From: Granulicella sp. L60
Lineage (GTDB): Bacteria > Acidobacteriota > Terriglobia > Terriglobales > Acidobacteriaceae
DNA length: 58,735 nucleotides
Direction: 5' to 3'
Assembly (NCBI RefSeq): GCF_009765825.1
Contig: NZ_LMUR01000018.1
Location: forward strand, 100,020 to 158,754
Position 1 is the stretch's first letter; each line of letters opens with the position of its first letter. Below are positions 1 to 7,443 of this stretch, piece after piece. The translations under genes were made by a program, and so were the position numbers. The notes under the pieces are model-generated. The model made no database searches, was not told where the DNA came from, and saw nothing but the letters and a program-made list of their open reading frames with translations.

Positions 1-448
1 CGTTGACCTTCATCTTCAGTCCCGTTTTGTCCACTGTCAGGGCATAGACGTTGCCTTGTTTGCTCTCCTTGTGGAACTTCAGGCTAAACCTGTCGGCGAG
101 CAGGTTCTGGAACATGATGTGGAGATCGTCGATGTTGTAGGGGTGGTCGGCGCGGGCTTCGATGTCGTAGTGGTCGGTGTCGAGCCAGGCTGGGCCGCCT
201 TTGATCTGGCGAAGCGGTACTTGATACATCAGGCCGATCATGAGCTTTACGGGGATGTTTTGCGCGATGTATCCCTGGCCCTGGGGCAGTGGTTTGATAC
301 CGCCGCCACCGTTCTGGAGGCTCGGCTTCGAGAGCTTGATCGATGCTGCTTCGAAGGTTAGCCGGGCGGGTTTTTCCTGAGTGTAAGCGAGAGGTACAGG
401 GATTAGGGCGAGGATTGCGGCCACAATGCACGATCTGCGCGTCATCAT
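1..448 (-). CDS. TIGR03435-family (DUF3738) secreted protein, C-terminus cut off by the window edge
   Basis: This open frame on the minus strand starts at 448 (ATG; a second ATG follows at 445) and runs off the left edge, so only about 149 residues are present. It begins with a signal peptide (MMTRRSCIVAAILALIPVPL, then an AYTQ-like cleavage region). The motifs FEAASIKLSKPS, a Gly-rich GGGG stretch, GGPAWLDTDHYDIEARAD and LLADRFSLKFHKESK are characteristic of the TIGR03435 soil-associated family, which is strongly expanded in Acidobacteria. Its function is unknown. No good Shine-Dalgarno sequence precedes the start. It lies downstream of aroB on the same strand, only 7 bp from the aroB stop. 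Confidence 0.85.
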   Translation of the reverse strand, partial: MMTRRSCIVAAILALIPVPLAYTQEKPARLTFEAASIKLSKPSLQNGGGGIKPLPQGQGYIAQNIPVKLMIGLMYQVPLRQIKGGPAWLDTDHYDIEARADHPYNIDDLHIMFQNLLADRFSLKFHKESKQGNVYALTVDKTGLKMKVN

Positions 449-455
449 AAAGAAT

Positions 456-1583
456 TCAATTTTTTCGCTGCTGGAGCATGAGGGAGAGCATGGATTGGGT
501 GGCGGTGAGGAGTTCGGGTTCGGTGACGTCGCGGACGATTTCGGTGTGGCCGATGGCAGTGGGGAGGACGAAGGAGCGGGTGCCGCTGCGGTTTTTCTTG
601 TCGCGGGCGGTGAGGGCTACTAGTTTTTCAGCGGTGGCTTTGAAGGTGGGGAGTGGGCCGTAGCGGAGGATCAGATTTACGATGCGGTTCGCGTCTTTTT
701 CGCTGATCGTGTTGCGAGCTATGGCTACGCTGAGTGCGGCGATGCTGCCCCAGGCTACGGCTTCGCCGTGGAGGAGCTGCTTGTAGTTGGTGGCGGACTC
801 GATGGCGTGGCCGATGGTGTGGCCGAAGTTGAGGATCATGCGGAGGCCGGACTCTTTTTCGTCTTTGCTGACGACGTCGGCTTTGACGCGGACGGAGGCA
901 GAGACGACTTTTGTGAGGGCTTTGGTGTCGGCGTTCTCTTTTTTGGCGTTACTTGCGCTCAGGATGGCTTCGGCGTTTTGCTCCATGTAGCGGAAGAGTT
1001 TTGCGTCGTAGATGATGGCGGCTTTGACGGACTCCTGCAGGCCGGCGCGGAGCTCGCGTGGGGGGAGGGTGCGGAGGAGATCGGTGTCGGCGAGGACGGC
1101 TTGCGGGTGGTGGAAGCTGCCGATGAGATTTTTACCGGCGAGGAGGTTGACGCCGGTCTTGCCGCCGATGGAGGAGTCTACCTGGGCGAGGAGGGTGGTG
1201 GGGATCTGGACGTAGCGGATGCCGCGCATGTAGATGGCGGCGAGGAAGCCGGTGATGTCGCCGATGACGCCGCCACCGAAGGCGAGGAGGAGTGCGTCGC
1301 GGTCGGCTCCGGCGGTGGAGAGCTGTTGGGCGAGGGATTCGACGCTGGACATGCGCTTGTGGCGCTCACCTGCGGGATGGAAGAGGACGGTGGGGGATTC
1401 TTTGAAGCTGGCGAGGAAGGGCTTCGACCAGAGGGCCCAGATGTTGGGCGAGGTGATGATGAAGGGGCGGAAGGGTTTGCCGGGATTGAGCTTGCGGAGG
1501 TGGGAGTGGAGCGTGGGGAGGAGGTTGGGGGAGATGGTGACGTTGTAGGCGGCGGAGGGCGTGTTGACGGGGATGACGGGCAC
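456..1583 (-). CDS. aroB: 3-dehydroquinate synthase
   Basis: AroB converts DAHP to 3-dehydroquinate, the second step of the shikimate pathway, in the cytoplasm with NAD and a divalent metal. The 375 residues match the family length. Visible motifs are [11 protein letters not shown] (103-113), [19 protein letters not shown] (128-146) and [11 protein letters not shown] (252-262). The metal ligands expected for the family are present as E184 (in QES), H255 and H272 (LHGEAVAWG). The downstream neighbour is the partial TIGR03435 gene on the same strand, with a very short gap; upstream is a large inverted repeat. The later enzymes AroD and AroE are encoded as a fusion at 27-28.6 kb, so aro genes are dispersed. 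Confidence 0.96.
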   Translation of the reverse strand: MPVIPVNTPSAAYNVTISPNLLPTLHSHLRKLNPGKPFRPFIITSPNIWALWSKPFLASFKESPTVLFHPAGERHKRMSSVESLAQQLSTAGADRDALLLAFGGGVIGDITGFLAAIYMRGIRYVQIPTTLLAQVDSSIGGKTGVNLLAGKNLIGSFHHPQAVLADTDLLRTLPPRELRAGLQESVKAAIIYDAKLFRYMEQNAEAILSASNAKKENADTKALTKVVSASVRVKADVVSKDEKESGLRMILNFGHTIGHAIESATNYKQLLHGEAVAWGSIAALSVAIARNTISEKDANRIVNLILRYGPLPTFKATAEKLVALTARDKKNRSGTRSFVLPTAIGHTEIVRDVTEPELLTATQSMLSLMLQQRKN

Positions 1584-1619
1584 GGTGTCTTCAATCGTAT
1601 CGCAAGATTTTTCCTGCTA

Positions 1620-1810
1620 TGTCCTGCCGGACGGGCCCCGCTGCTCGCGGGGAGGTCACTTCGTGACTTTTGTACTCCTTCGGGTGGGCCTTCCGTTGGT
1701 TGGCTTTAGATTCCGACCAGCGGGAGGAGTAGGGTGATGATCCTGTCGCGACAAGGTATACGCGTCACGAAGTGACCTCTCGCCGAGCAGGCGGCCCGTC
1801 CGGCAGGACA
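1620..1810. repeat. Snap-back intergenic element with 47-48 bp inverted arms
   Basis: The left arm (1620-1667) starts TGTCCTGCCGGACGGGC, and the right arm (1764-1810) ends with its near-exact complement. Each arm ends inwardly in GTCACTTCGTGAC, itself a small hairpin. The centre carries a second imperfect inverted pair around CCTTCCGTTGGT (about 1689) and ACCAGCGGGAGG (about 1716). It fills the gap between the divergent aroB and nadB genes. Shorter relatives of the same family occur at 7328, 26229 (inverted and degenerate) and 36058. There is no reading frame inside, so if mobile it would be a non-autonomous (MITE/REP-like) element. Confidence 0.75.
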
Positions 1811-1835
1811 GAGTCTTTCTAGTAGCATCGAATAT

Positions 1836-3416
1836 ATGGAACGTGTTGATTTTTTAGTGATTGGGGCAGGGATTGCAGGGCTGAGCGCGGCTATCCGGCT
1901 GGTGGATGTGGGTTCGGTGCTGGTGGTGACCAAGGAAGAGCTGGCGGAGTCGAATACGGCTTATGCGCAGGGTGGGATCGCGGTGGCGATGGGTGGGGAT
2001 GAGGATGTGGCGCTGCATCTGGAGGACACGATGGCGGCGGGGGATGGGTTGGTGAATCGGGCGGCGGCGGCGGTGCTGGTGGCTGAGGGACCGAAGAGGG
2101 TGGAGGAGCTGCTGGCTTGGGGGACGGCGTTCGATCGCTATCCGGAGAGTGATGCGGGGAACGGTGGTGAGTTGATGCGGACGCGGGAGGGGGCGCATAG
2201 CCTGTCGCGGATTCTGCATGCGAATGGGGATGCGACGGGGCGGGAGATTGCAGTGTCGCTGCTGCGGCATGTGCGAGAGATTGCGGTGCGGACGGGCCGG
2301 ATCGAGTTGATGGAGTGGACGACGAGTGTGGATCTGATCGTCGATGGCGGTCGCGTGGTGGGGGCTACGCTGCTGGATGGTGAGGGTGGGTTGCGCGTGG
2401 TGCGGGCGGGTGCGGTGTTGCTGGCAAGCGGGGGCGCGGGGCAGGTGTATAGCGATACGACGAATCCAGCGGTGGCGACGGGCGACGGGATTGCGATGGC
2501 TTATCGGGCGGGGGCTGAGGTAAGCGATATGGAGTTTTATCAGTTTCATCCGACGGCGTTTAGCGAGCCGGGGGCTCCTCGGTTTCTGTTGAGCGAGGCG
2601 CTTCGGGGTGAGGGCGCTCATCTGCTGAATGCGAAGGGTGAGCGGTTTATGGAGAGATATCATCCGCTGCTGGAGCTTGCGCCGAGGGATGTGGTGGCGA
2701 GGGCGATTACACGCGAGGGGATGGATGGGACGGTGTACCTGGATATGCGGCATGTGAAGAAGGATCTGCAGGCGCGGTTTCCGGGGATCTCGAGATTTTT
2801 GACGAAGTACAGGCTGGAGCTGGGCAGGGACCTGATTCCGGTGAGGCCTGCGGCGCATTATTTGATGGGTGGGGTGAGGACGGATGTGCAGGGGAGGACG
2901 TCGCTGCCGGGGCTTTATGCGGCGGGAGAGGCGGCTTGCACGGGGGTGCATGGAGCGAATCGGCTGGCGAGCAACTCTTTGTTGGAGGGGCTGGTGTTTG
3001 GAGCGTTGGCGGCGGAGACGATGATGGGGGAGCGGGGTACTGGAGCGCTGGGTCTGGGGGATGAGGCATGGGTGGCTCCGGTTGCGCCGGCGGGGGTGAC
3101 GAGTGAGGCGGCGACGGAGCGGTGGATTGCGGAGCTGCGGGAGTTGATGTGGAGATATGCGGGGTTGTTGCGCGATGAGGGTGGGTTGGGGCTGGCGCAG
3201 CGAGGGTTGGATGCGCTGGTCGTGAGTATGCCGAAGGGGTTATATCGGCGGGCGTTGGAGGCGAGGAATCTGCACTGCGTGGCGCAGATGATTGTGGCTT
3301 CGGCGCTGGGGCGCGAGGAGAGCAGGGGGGCGCACTACAGGAATGATTTTCCGTTGCGGGATGGGGCGGCGAAGCACTCGGTGATGCGGCAGGGGAGGGT
3401 GGAGTTTGTGGCTTAG
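1836..3416 (+). CDS. nadB: L-aspartate oxidase
   Basis: NadB is the FAD-dependent oxidase that turns L-aspartate into iminoaspartate, the substrate of quinolinate synthase (NadA), in de novo NAD synthesis. The 526 residues fit the family. The FAD-binding GAGIAGLSAAI motif is at 10-20, followed by SNTAYAQGGIA (39-49), REGAHSLSRILHANGDATG (117-135), FYQFHPTAF (234-242), LSEALRGEGA (252-261) and RPAAHYLMGGVRTD (337-350), which carry the substrate-binding His and Arg residues of the family. The ATG has little visible Shine-Dalgarno sequence. nadA is 6.7 kb away with its own riboswitch, so the two genes are not in one operon; nadC is not in the window. Confidence 0.95.
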   Translation: MERVDFLVIGAGIAGLSAAIRLVDVGSVLVVTKEELAESNTAYAQGGIAVAMGGDEDVALHLEDTMAAGDGLVNRAAAAVLVAEGPKRVEELLAWGTAFDRYPESDAGNGGELMRTREGAHSLSRILHANGDATGREIAVSLLRHVREIAVRTGRIELMEWTTSVDLIVDGGRVVGATLLDGEGGLRVVRAGAVLLASGGAGQVYSDTTNPAVATGDGIAMAYRAGAEVSDMEFYQFHPTAFSEPGAPRFLLSEALRGEGAHLLNAKGERFMERYHPLLELAPRDVVARAITREGMDGTVYLDMRHVKKDLQARFPGISRFLTKYRLELGRDLIPVRPAAHYLMGGVRTDVQGRTSLPGLYAAGEAACTGVHGANRLASNSLLEGLVFGALAAETMMGERGTGALGLGDEAWVAPVAPAGVTSEAATERWIAELRELMWRYAGLLRDEGGLGLAQRGLDALVVSMPKGLYRRALEARNLHCVAQMIVASALGREESRGAHYRNDFPLRDGAAKHSVMRQGRVEFVA

Positions 3417-3437
3417 GCGTGGAGAGAGGGTGTTGCG

Positions 3438-3677
3438 GTGAGTGCTGAGATGGGGTTGGGGCGAGTGGTGGCGGCGCTGGTGGGCGCGGTTGTTAGCTTT
3501 TGCGTGGTGGGGGGCGCTGTCTTTTATAAGGTTGCGGGAGTTGGAGTGAGTGGGCTGCGGCATGGGGGGCCGGTAGTGCTGGCGGGTGCGATGGCTGGAT
3601 TGTTTGGTGGCGGGCTGGTTGCGATGCTGATGCTGATTACGGCTTTGCGATGGGGAAGGAAGGGCGGTCGGGAGTGA
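3438..3677 (+). CDS. Small two-helix membrane protein of unknown function
   Basis: The frame encodes 79 residues starting at GTG, preceded by GGAGAGAG about 9 bp upstream. Two hydrophobic helices are visible, about 8-32 (VVAALVGAVVSFCVVGGAVF) and 45-69 (GAMAGLFGGGLVAMLMLITA), joined by a Gly-rich turn. The protein ends in a basic tail (RWGRKGGRE). It begins 21 bp after nadB and is probably co-transcribed. No family is recognised. The ribosome-binding site, hydrophobic pattern and tight spacing favour a real gene. Confidence 0.6.
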   Translation: MSAEMGLGRVVAALVGAVVSFCVVGGAVFYKVAGVGVSGLRHGGPVVLAGAMAGLFGGGLVAMLMLITALRWGRKGGRE

Positions 3678-3735
3678 CTTGGCTGCGCGACCGCCAGGTG
3701 TTTAGAGTTATGTGCTGGTGGGGGTTACATAATTT

Positions 3736-4236
3736 TTACAGGATGCCGAGGATGATTGGGACGACGACGCCGGCGACGAGGATTGCGGTGATGATGAGGC
3801 GGTTGCGGACGTATTTGTAGGACATGTAGAGGCCGGTGAGGGTGGAGAGGAAGAGTCCGATGGCTACGAGCAGGAAGAAGATTTTGAGTGGGAGGGTGTT
3901 GTGGGGCTTGGGCGCGGGGGCGTCCGGTGGTTTGGGTGCGGAGGGCTGCTGAGTTTTGTCGTTTAGCCTGTCTACATGATCGGGTGATTTATCGCTTGGT
4001 TTGTCAGGTGGGGGAAGCTTTCTTACTGGGACGATGGTGGTCTGTTTCTTGTGGATCTGACCGAGGGTGACGGCCCAGGCGGGTGGCTTGTAGCTGCTGC
4101 CACGGGTGGTCTCGTGGAGGCTGAAGGTCTGGAGCGCTCCGGTGAAGGCGAAGAAGAGGAGCGCGGGGGCGATGAAGACGCCGAGATAGAGATGGACGAG
4201 GCGGATGTACTTCAAAAGAGTGTGAGAAGAGGACAT
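3736..4236 (-). CDS. PepSY-like transmembrane protein
   Basis: The protein has 166 residues from the ATG at 4236. A longer frame upstream (to 4359) lacks a plausible leader, so the shorter start is chosen. A helix at about 12-36 (KYIRLVHLYLGVFIAPALLF, then FAFTGALQ) strongly resembles the first helix of PepSY-associated membrane proteins. Next come a Pro/Lys-rich hydrophilic linker (about 65-110) and two C-terminal helices (about 112-134 and 141-164). PepSY proteins are often linked to iron-reductase or envelope functions. Here only the membrane scaffold is evident and a full PepSY domain is not, so the specific role is unknown. It is convergent with the small gene at 3438. Confidence 0.7.
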   Translation of the reverse strand: MSSSHTLLKYIRLVHLYLGVFIAPALLFFAFTGALQTFSLHETTRGSSYKPPAWAVTLGQIHKKQTTIVPVRKLPPPDKPSDKSPDHVDRLNDKTQQPSAPKPPDAPAPKPHNTLPLKIFFLLVAIGLFLSTLTGLYMSYKYVRNRLIITAILVAGVVVPIILGIL

Positions 4237-4407
4237 GCTGCTTCTTTTGTACACAAGGATTTTAATTACGACAAGTTCGGTCGGATATGGACCGGGGATT
4301 TTCTGCGGGCTTGCTGGCTGGCGGACGAAAAAGTGGGCCGCCACGTTGTGGCGACCCATAATCTGCCTTGCGGTGTTGCTTTTACTGCGTGTGCGTGCTG
4401 CGGATGG

Positions 4408-4959
4408 CTAGACTGCGGCAAATCTGCGACGGACCATACCTGCGGCGCCGAGGAGACCTGTAGCGAAGAGGCTGAGGGTTCCGGGCTCTGGGACGGGGCT
4501 GTTGGAGGGGGGCGGGTTTCCGAAGCCGATCTCCGCGGAGCCGCCGCCGATGCTTGCGCCGAAGTTGATGCCTACGACGTCGCCGGTGAGGTTCAGACCG
4601 AGTGTGCCGAGTGCGCCAAGCTGTATGGCGTTACCGAGGGATAGGTCGGTAAAGGAGAAGGCGAGGGCGCTGCATGGCTTGGCGGCAAAGACGACGTTGA
4701 CCTGAGCGCAGACGTCGGTGACGTTGAGCAGGCTGACGCCGAGGATGTCGGTGTAGGTGGCGGTGAAGGTTTGCAGGGTGGTGTTGAAGATATCGGTATA
4801 GAGGTTGGTGTAGACGAACTGCTCTCCGCCGAGGATGGGCGTTTCGACCAGGACATCGGAGATGACGCCTGTTTTGAGAGTGAGGATCGGGTCTGCGTGA
4901 ACGGTGAGTGGTGCGAGAACAAGAATGACCAGGGCGAGAAATGCGGCAAGCGATTTCAT
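4408..4959 (-). CDS. PEP-CTERM sorting-signal protein
   Basis: The protein has 183 residues with a signal peptide (MKSLAAFLALVILVLAPLTV, cleaved near HADP). The C-terminal sorting tripartite signal is clear: VPEPGT (156-161), a hydrophobic helix LSLFATGLLGAAGM (162-175) and a basic RRRF tail. This targets the protein to an exosortase, which is typically encoded elsewhere and is not in this window. The mature part is Thr/Asn/Gly-rich with a beta-sheet pattern and two cysteines (C84, C96). A ribosome-binding site AAGGAG lies 8 bp upstream. The promoter region carries a sigma-54-like element and a dyad (separate entries). The likely role is a surface or extracellular-matrix protein. Confidence 0.9.
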   Translation of the reverse strand: MKSLAAFLALVILVLAPLTVHADPILTLKTGVISDVLVETPILGGEQFVYTNLYTDIFNTTLQTFTATYTDILGVSLLNVTDVCAQVNVVFAAKPCSALAFSFTDLSLGNAIQLGALGTLGLNLTGDVVGINFGASIGGGSAEIGFGNPPPSNSPVPEPGTLSLFATGLLGAAGMVRRRFAAV

Positions 4960-4987
4960 AGGTGTATCTCCTTATGGCCAGAGGTAA

Positions 4988-5004
4988 TGCAAGCTGTGCG
5001 CCAA
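4988..5004 (-). promoter_or_regulatory. Candidate sigma-54 (RpoN) promoter of the PEP-CTERM gene
   Basis: Read on the minus strand the site is TTGGCGCACAGCTTGCA. It has the obligatory GG (-24) and GC (-12) separated by exactly 10 bp, with TGGC and TTGCA flanks as in the consensus TGGCAC-N5-TTGCA. Transcription would start near 4977, giving a leader of about 17 nt that holds only the AAGGAG ribosome-binding site. Known biology: in some PEP-CTERM/exosortase bacteria the PrsK/PrsR two-component system with RpoN drives PEP-CTERM genes. The regulator genes are not in this window. Confidence 0.65.
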
Positions 5005-5025
5005 AGATTACCGATGGATTCGCAT

Positions 5026-5047
5026 GCCTAAAACCATGGTTTCAGGC
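5026..5047. promoter_or_regulatory. 22-bp dyad upstream of the sigma-54-like site
   Basis: The two 11-bp halves are reverse complements except for one mismatched pair, centred on CCATGG. The dyad lies about 50-70 bp upstream of the predicted start of the PEP-CTERM transcript. That is a plausible if rather close position for an enhancer-binding activator. On the plus strand it is followed by CTTTTTT (5050-5056), so it could instead be a plus-strand terminator, but no plus-strand gene ends there. Confidence 0.5.
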
Positions 5048-5136
5048 AATCTTTTTTGAGATTTTTGTGAGAGGGCTAGAACGAGGCCGGATTCGAACTG
5101 GATTTATCGATTTCGAAATAAGTTTGAATTATTTTT

Positions 5137-5148
5137 TGTGATATCACA
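5137..5148. promoter_or_regulatory. Perfect 12-bp palindrome TGTGATATCACA in the terC/PEP-CTERM gap
   Basis: The palindrome sits in the 313-bp AT-rich gap (4960-5272), between the 3' end of terC and the 5' side of the PEP-CTERM gene. It resembles half-sites of CRP or GntR-type operators. The spacer between TGTGA and TCACA is 2 bp rather than the 6 bp of CRP/FNR sites, so the regulator cannot be assigned. The rest of the gap holds the dyad and sigma-54-like site listed separately and no reading frame. Confidence 0.3.
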
Positions 5149-5272
5149 GGGGCTTAGAAGACATTTTCTCCACGGGATGGGAATATCTTTACTGTTTTTA
5201 TTTTAATGGCTGTTTTCTGGAGTGGACTAACGTTTTTGTGCTTGTTTGATGTAAGTGCTATTGGGTCAGCTC

Positions 5273-6205
5273 TTAATGGTTACTTGCTATCGTGTCAGGT
5301 GCCTTTATCCATAGAGATGCGCAGATGGTAACGGCAAGGATAGTTACTATGACGGCGAGTGATTGGAGGGGGCCGATCTCGAACCAGTGGGCGGCGAGCA
5401 TCTTGAGAGCGGCGAAGGCAAGGACGAGGGCGAGGCCGTAGTGGAGGAAGCGCAGCTTGGAGAGCAGATGGGCGAGGAGGAAGTAGAGGGAGCGCAGGCC
5501 CATGACGGCCATGATGTTGGAGGTGTAGGCGAGGAAGGGGTGGCGCGTGATGGAGAGGACGGCGGGGATGGAGTCGAGGGCGAAGACGAGGTCGGTGAGT
5601 TCGATGGCGATGAGGGTGAGGAAGAGGACGGTGATCATGCGGCGGCCGTCTTCGAAGACGAAGAAGCGGTCCTGACGGAGGCTGACGGGGTGGACGCGTG
5701 AGAGCCAGGCGATCCAGCCGGGGGCGTGGCCCTGGTCGGCGGTGTTGGATGGCAGGACGAGTCGGACGGCGGCGATGAGCAGGACGGCGGCGAAGATGTA
5801 GCTGACCCAGTGGAAGCGGGTGAGGAGGGAGATGCCGGCGATGATGAAGGCTCCGCGCATGACGATGGCGCCGGCCACTCCCCAGAAGAGGATCTTGGGC
5901 TGATTGCTAGGTTCGATGTTGAAGGTGCGGAAGAGGAGGAGGAAGAGGAAGAGATTGTCGATGGAGAGCGACTCTTCGATGGCGTAACCGGCGAGGTACT
6001 GAGTGGCGGACTGGCTGCCGAGGGTATGCAGGATGAAGAGGGAGAAGGCGAGGGCGGCGGCGACCCAGAGGATGGTGGAGGCGACGGAGGTGGAGTAAGT
6101 CTTCTCCGGGCCCTGGCGGCGTGCGTAGAAGAATTCGATCCCCAGGAGGATGAGGATGAAGAGGTGGAAGCCTATCCAGTGGCTGTAGGGAGTGACGCCA
6201 GGCAT
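5273..6205 (-). CDS. TerC/Alx-family membrane protein
   Basis: TerC/Alx proteins are multi-pass inner-membrane proteins linked to manganese export, metallation of secreted proteins and, in some bacteria, tellurite resistance. The 310 residues contain about eight to nine hydrophobic helices. The acidic membrane motifs of the family are visible: EESLSIDNLFLFLLLFRTF (77-95) and IELTDLVFALDSIPAVLSIT (about 200-220), followed by PFLAYTSNIMAVMGLRSLYF. The start at 6205 has no clear ribosome-binding site. No yybP-ykoY manganese-riboswitch pattern is recognisable in the 145 bp upstream. It is apparently monocistronic. Confidence 0.9.
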   Translation of the reverse strand: MPGVTPYSHWIGFHLFILILLGIEFFYARRQGPEKTYSTSVASTILWVAAALAFSLFILHTLGSQSATQYLAGYAIEESLSIDNLFLFLLLFRTFNIEPSNQPKILFWGVAGAIVMRGAFIIAGISLLTRFHWVSYIFAAVLLIAAVRLVLPSNTADQGHAPGWIAWLSRVHPVSLRQDRFFVFEDGRRMITVLFLTLIAIELTDLVFALDSIPAVLSITRHPFLAYTSNIMAVMGLRSLYFLLAHLLSKLRFLHYGLALVLAFAALKMLAAHWFEIGPLQSLAVIVTILAVTICASLWIKAPDTIASNH

Positions 6206-6380
6206 CTGTCGATGCTACACGGTGAGGGCGCGATGCGTGACTGTTTGCGCGTGATGGGCTGACAGTCGGGCGTTGCGACGATCAGCTGGTCAGGTCGGCC
6301 GATGGTGGGTGGTCACTGACGAACGGTCAACGATGGATGAGTGATGGTCTGCTAACCGTGGCTACGATGGACGTGATCGG

Positions 6381-6581
6381 TCAGTGGGTGACGATCATGT
6401 TGTAGACGGTGTAGACGGTGATGGCGATCAGGCCCCAGAGGATCGAAGACAGGAAGAGGCCGCGGACGATGGCGCCGACCTGGTGGGTATCGAAGTATCC
6501 TTCGCCTGGGTCCTGAGTTGCGTCGCGGTGGATGATGCTCTTGTATCGGGACTGGAAGAATGGGAGAGAAGGTGTGTGCAT
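6381..6581 (-). CDS. Small single-helix membrane protein of unknown function
   Basis: The protein has 66 residues with ATG at 6581 and GAGGA 7 bp upstream. The N-terminal half is hydrophilic (RDATQDPGEGYFDTHQVGAI). The C-terminal half is one membrane helix (about 39-62, LFLSSILWGLIAITVYTVYN). No family is recognised. A longer minus-strand frame in another phase overlaps it but has no sensible composition. It is read divergently from the DUF3761 gene at 6797 and in the same direction as terC. Confidence 0.55.
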   Translation of the reverse strand: MHTPSLPFFQSRYKSIIHRDATQDPGEGYFDTHQVGAIVRGLFLSSILWGLIAITVYTVYNMIVTH

Positions 6582-6796
6582 AGTTGATTCCTCTATCGAC
6601 AGAAACGAGATTAGGATTACGAGAATATTTCGGACTATCCCGCGAAGGGGGGAGCGGGTGGCTCATCCGGGGGAGAAAGCGTGATTTTTCGCGAGCTTTA
6701 GTAACGTTACGGGTGACAGCCAGAGTGGGATGGCGTAGGATTCTGCCGTATCCAGACTCAGGATTCGGGCCACAAATCTAACTAACGGGAGTGTGT

Positions 6797-7300
6797 ATGA
6801 AGACAGCGATTCGTTTGATGGCGATTGCAGTGGGACTTGTGGGCGCGCAGTGCGCATTGGCCCAGGCGACACCGCCGGCAGGATCTACGGGGCTTTGCAA
6901 GGATGGAACGTACTCGACGGCGGCGAGCAAGCAGGGGGCGTGCCGTGGACACCAGGGTGTGAAGACATGGTATGCGGCTTCGGCTGCTGCGGCTCCGGCG
7001 ACTGCTGCTCCCGCGGCTGTTGCTCCGGCTCCGATGCCTTCTCCGGCCTCGGCTCCTACGCCTGCTCCGGTGACGAAGGCTGCGTCATCTTCGGCTTCTT
7101 CTCCTGCGGCGAAGGCTGCGGCGCGGCCACTGGCTGCGGGTGGTGGACCGGGGTTGGTGTGGGTGAATACGTCGAGCAACGTGTATCACTGCTATGGGAC
7201 GGATTTTTATGGGAAGACGAAGGCTGGAGCGTATATGTCCGAGGCGGATGCTAAGGCCAAGGGCGCGCATCCGGACCATGGGAAGGCTTGCAGTAAGTAG
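6797..7300 (+). CDS. Secreted DUF3761-like protein
   Basis: ATG at 6797 is preferred over the in-frame GTG at 6791 because GGGAG lies 5 bp before it and a good signal peptide follows (MKTAIRLMAIAVGLVGAQCA, LAQ). The mature protein has a DUF3761-type domain (LCKDGTYSTAASKQGACRGH, then QGVKTWY). An Ala/Pro-rich low-complexity linker (about 62-118) follows. A C-terminal Cys-containing module (WVNTSSNVYHCYGTDFYGKT, MSEADAKAKG, HGKACSK) occurs elsewhere as a short secreted domain. Function is unknown; it is probably periplasmic or extracellular. Confidence 0.75.
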   Translation: MKTAIRLMAIAVGLVGAQCALAQATPPAGSTGLCKDGTYSTAASKQGACRGHQGVKTWYAASAAAAPATAAPAAVAPAPMPSPASAPTPAPVTKAASSSASSPAAKAAARPLAAGGGPGLVWVNTSSNVYHCYGTDFYGKTKAGAYMSEADAKAKGAHPDHGKACSK

Positions 7301-7327
7301 ATGCGTTTCTCTGCGTGGATTTGGGCT

Positions 7328-7411
7328 TGTCTTGCCGGACGGGCCTCCTGCGCGGAGGGCGGTCACTTCGTGACTTTTGTGCCCCTTTGGGTGGCCCTCC
7401 CGTTGGTCGGG
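7328..7411. repeat. Short copy of the CTTGCCGGACGGGC intergenic repeat
   Basis: The copy begins TGTCTTGCCGGACGGGCC, contains GTCACTTCGTGACTTTTGT, and ends near CCTCCCGTTGGTCGGG. It therefore matches the left arm plus centre of the element at 1620-1810 but lacks the right arm. It occupies the gap between the convergent genes ending at 7300 and 7444 and may act as their transcriptional boundary. Confidence 0.65.
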
Positions 7412-7443
7412 AGCTGATGGGTGGGCCAGTCGAGGGAGGATGA

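Noticed and set aside
5088..5112. GGATTCGAAC resembling the complement of a tRNA T-arm
   Set aside because: The flanking T-stem pairs only three of five positions, and no acceptor, D-arm or anticodon arm can be built from the AT-rich surroundings.
6206..6351. Possible manganese (yybP-ykoY) riboswitch upstream of terC
   Set aside because: The leader consists of GGTCA/GATGG-like imperfect repeats and shows none of the conserved loop sequences of that riboswitch class.
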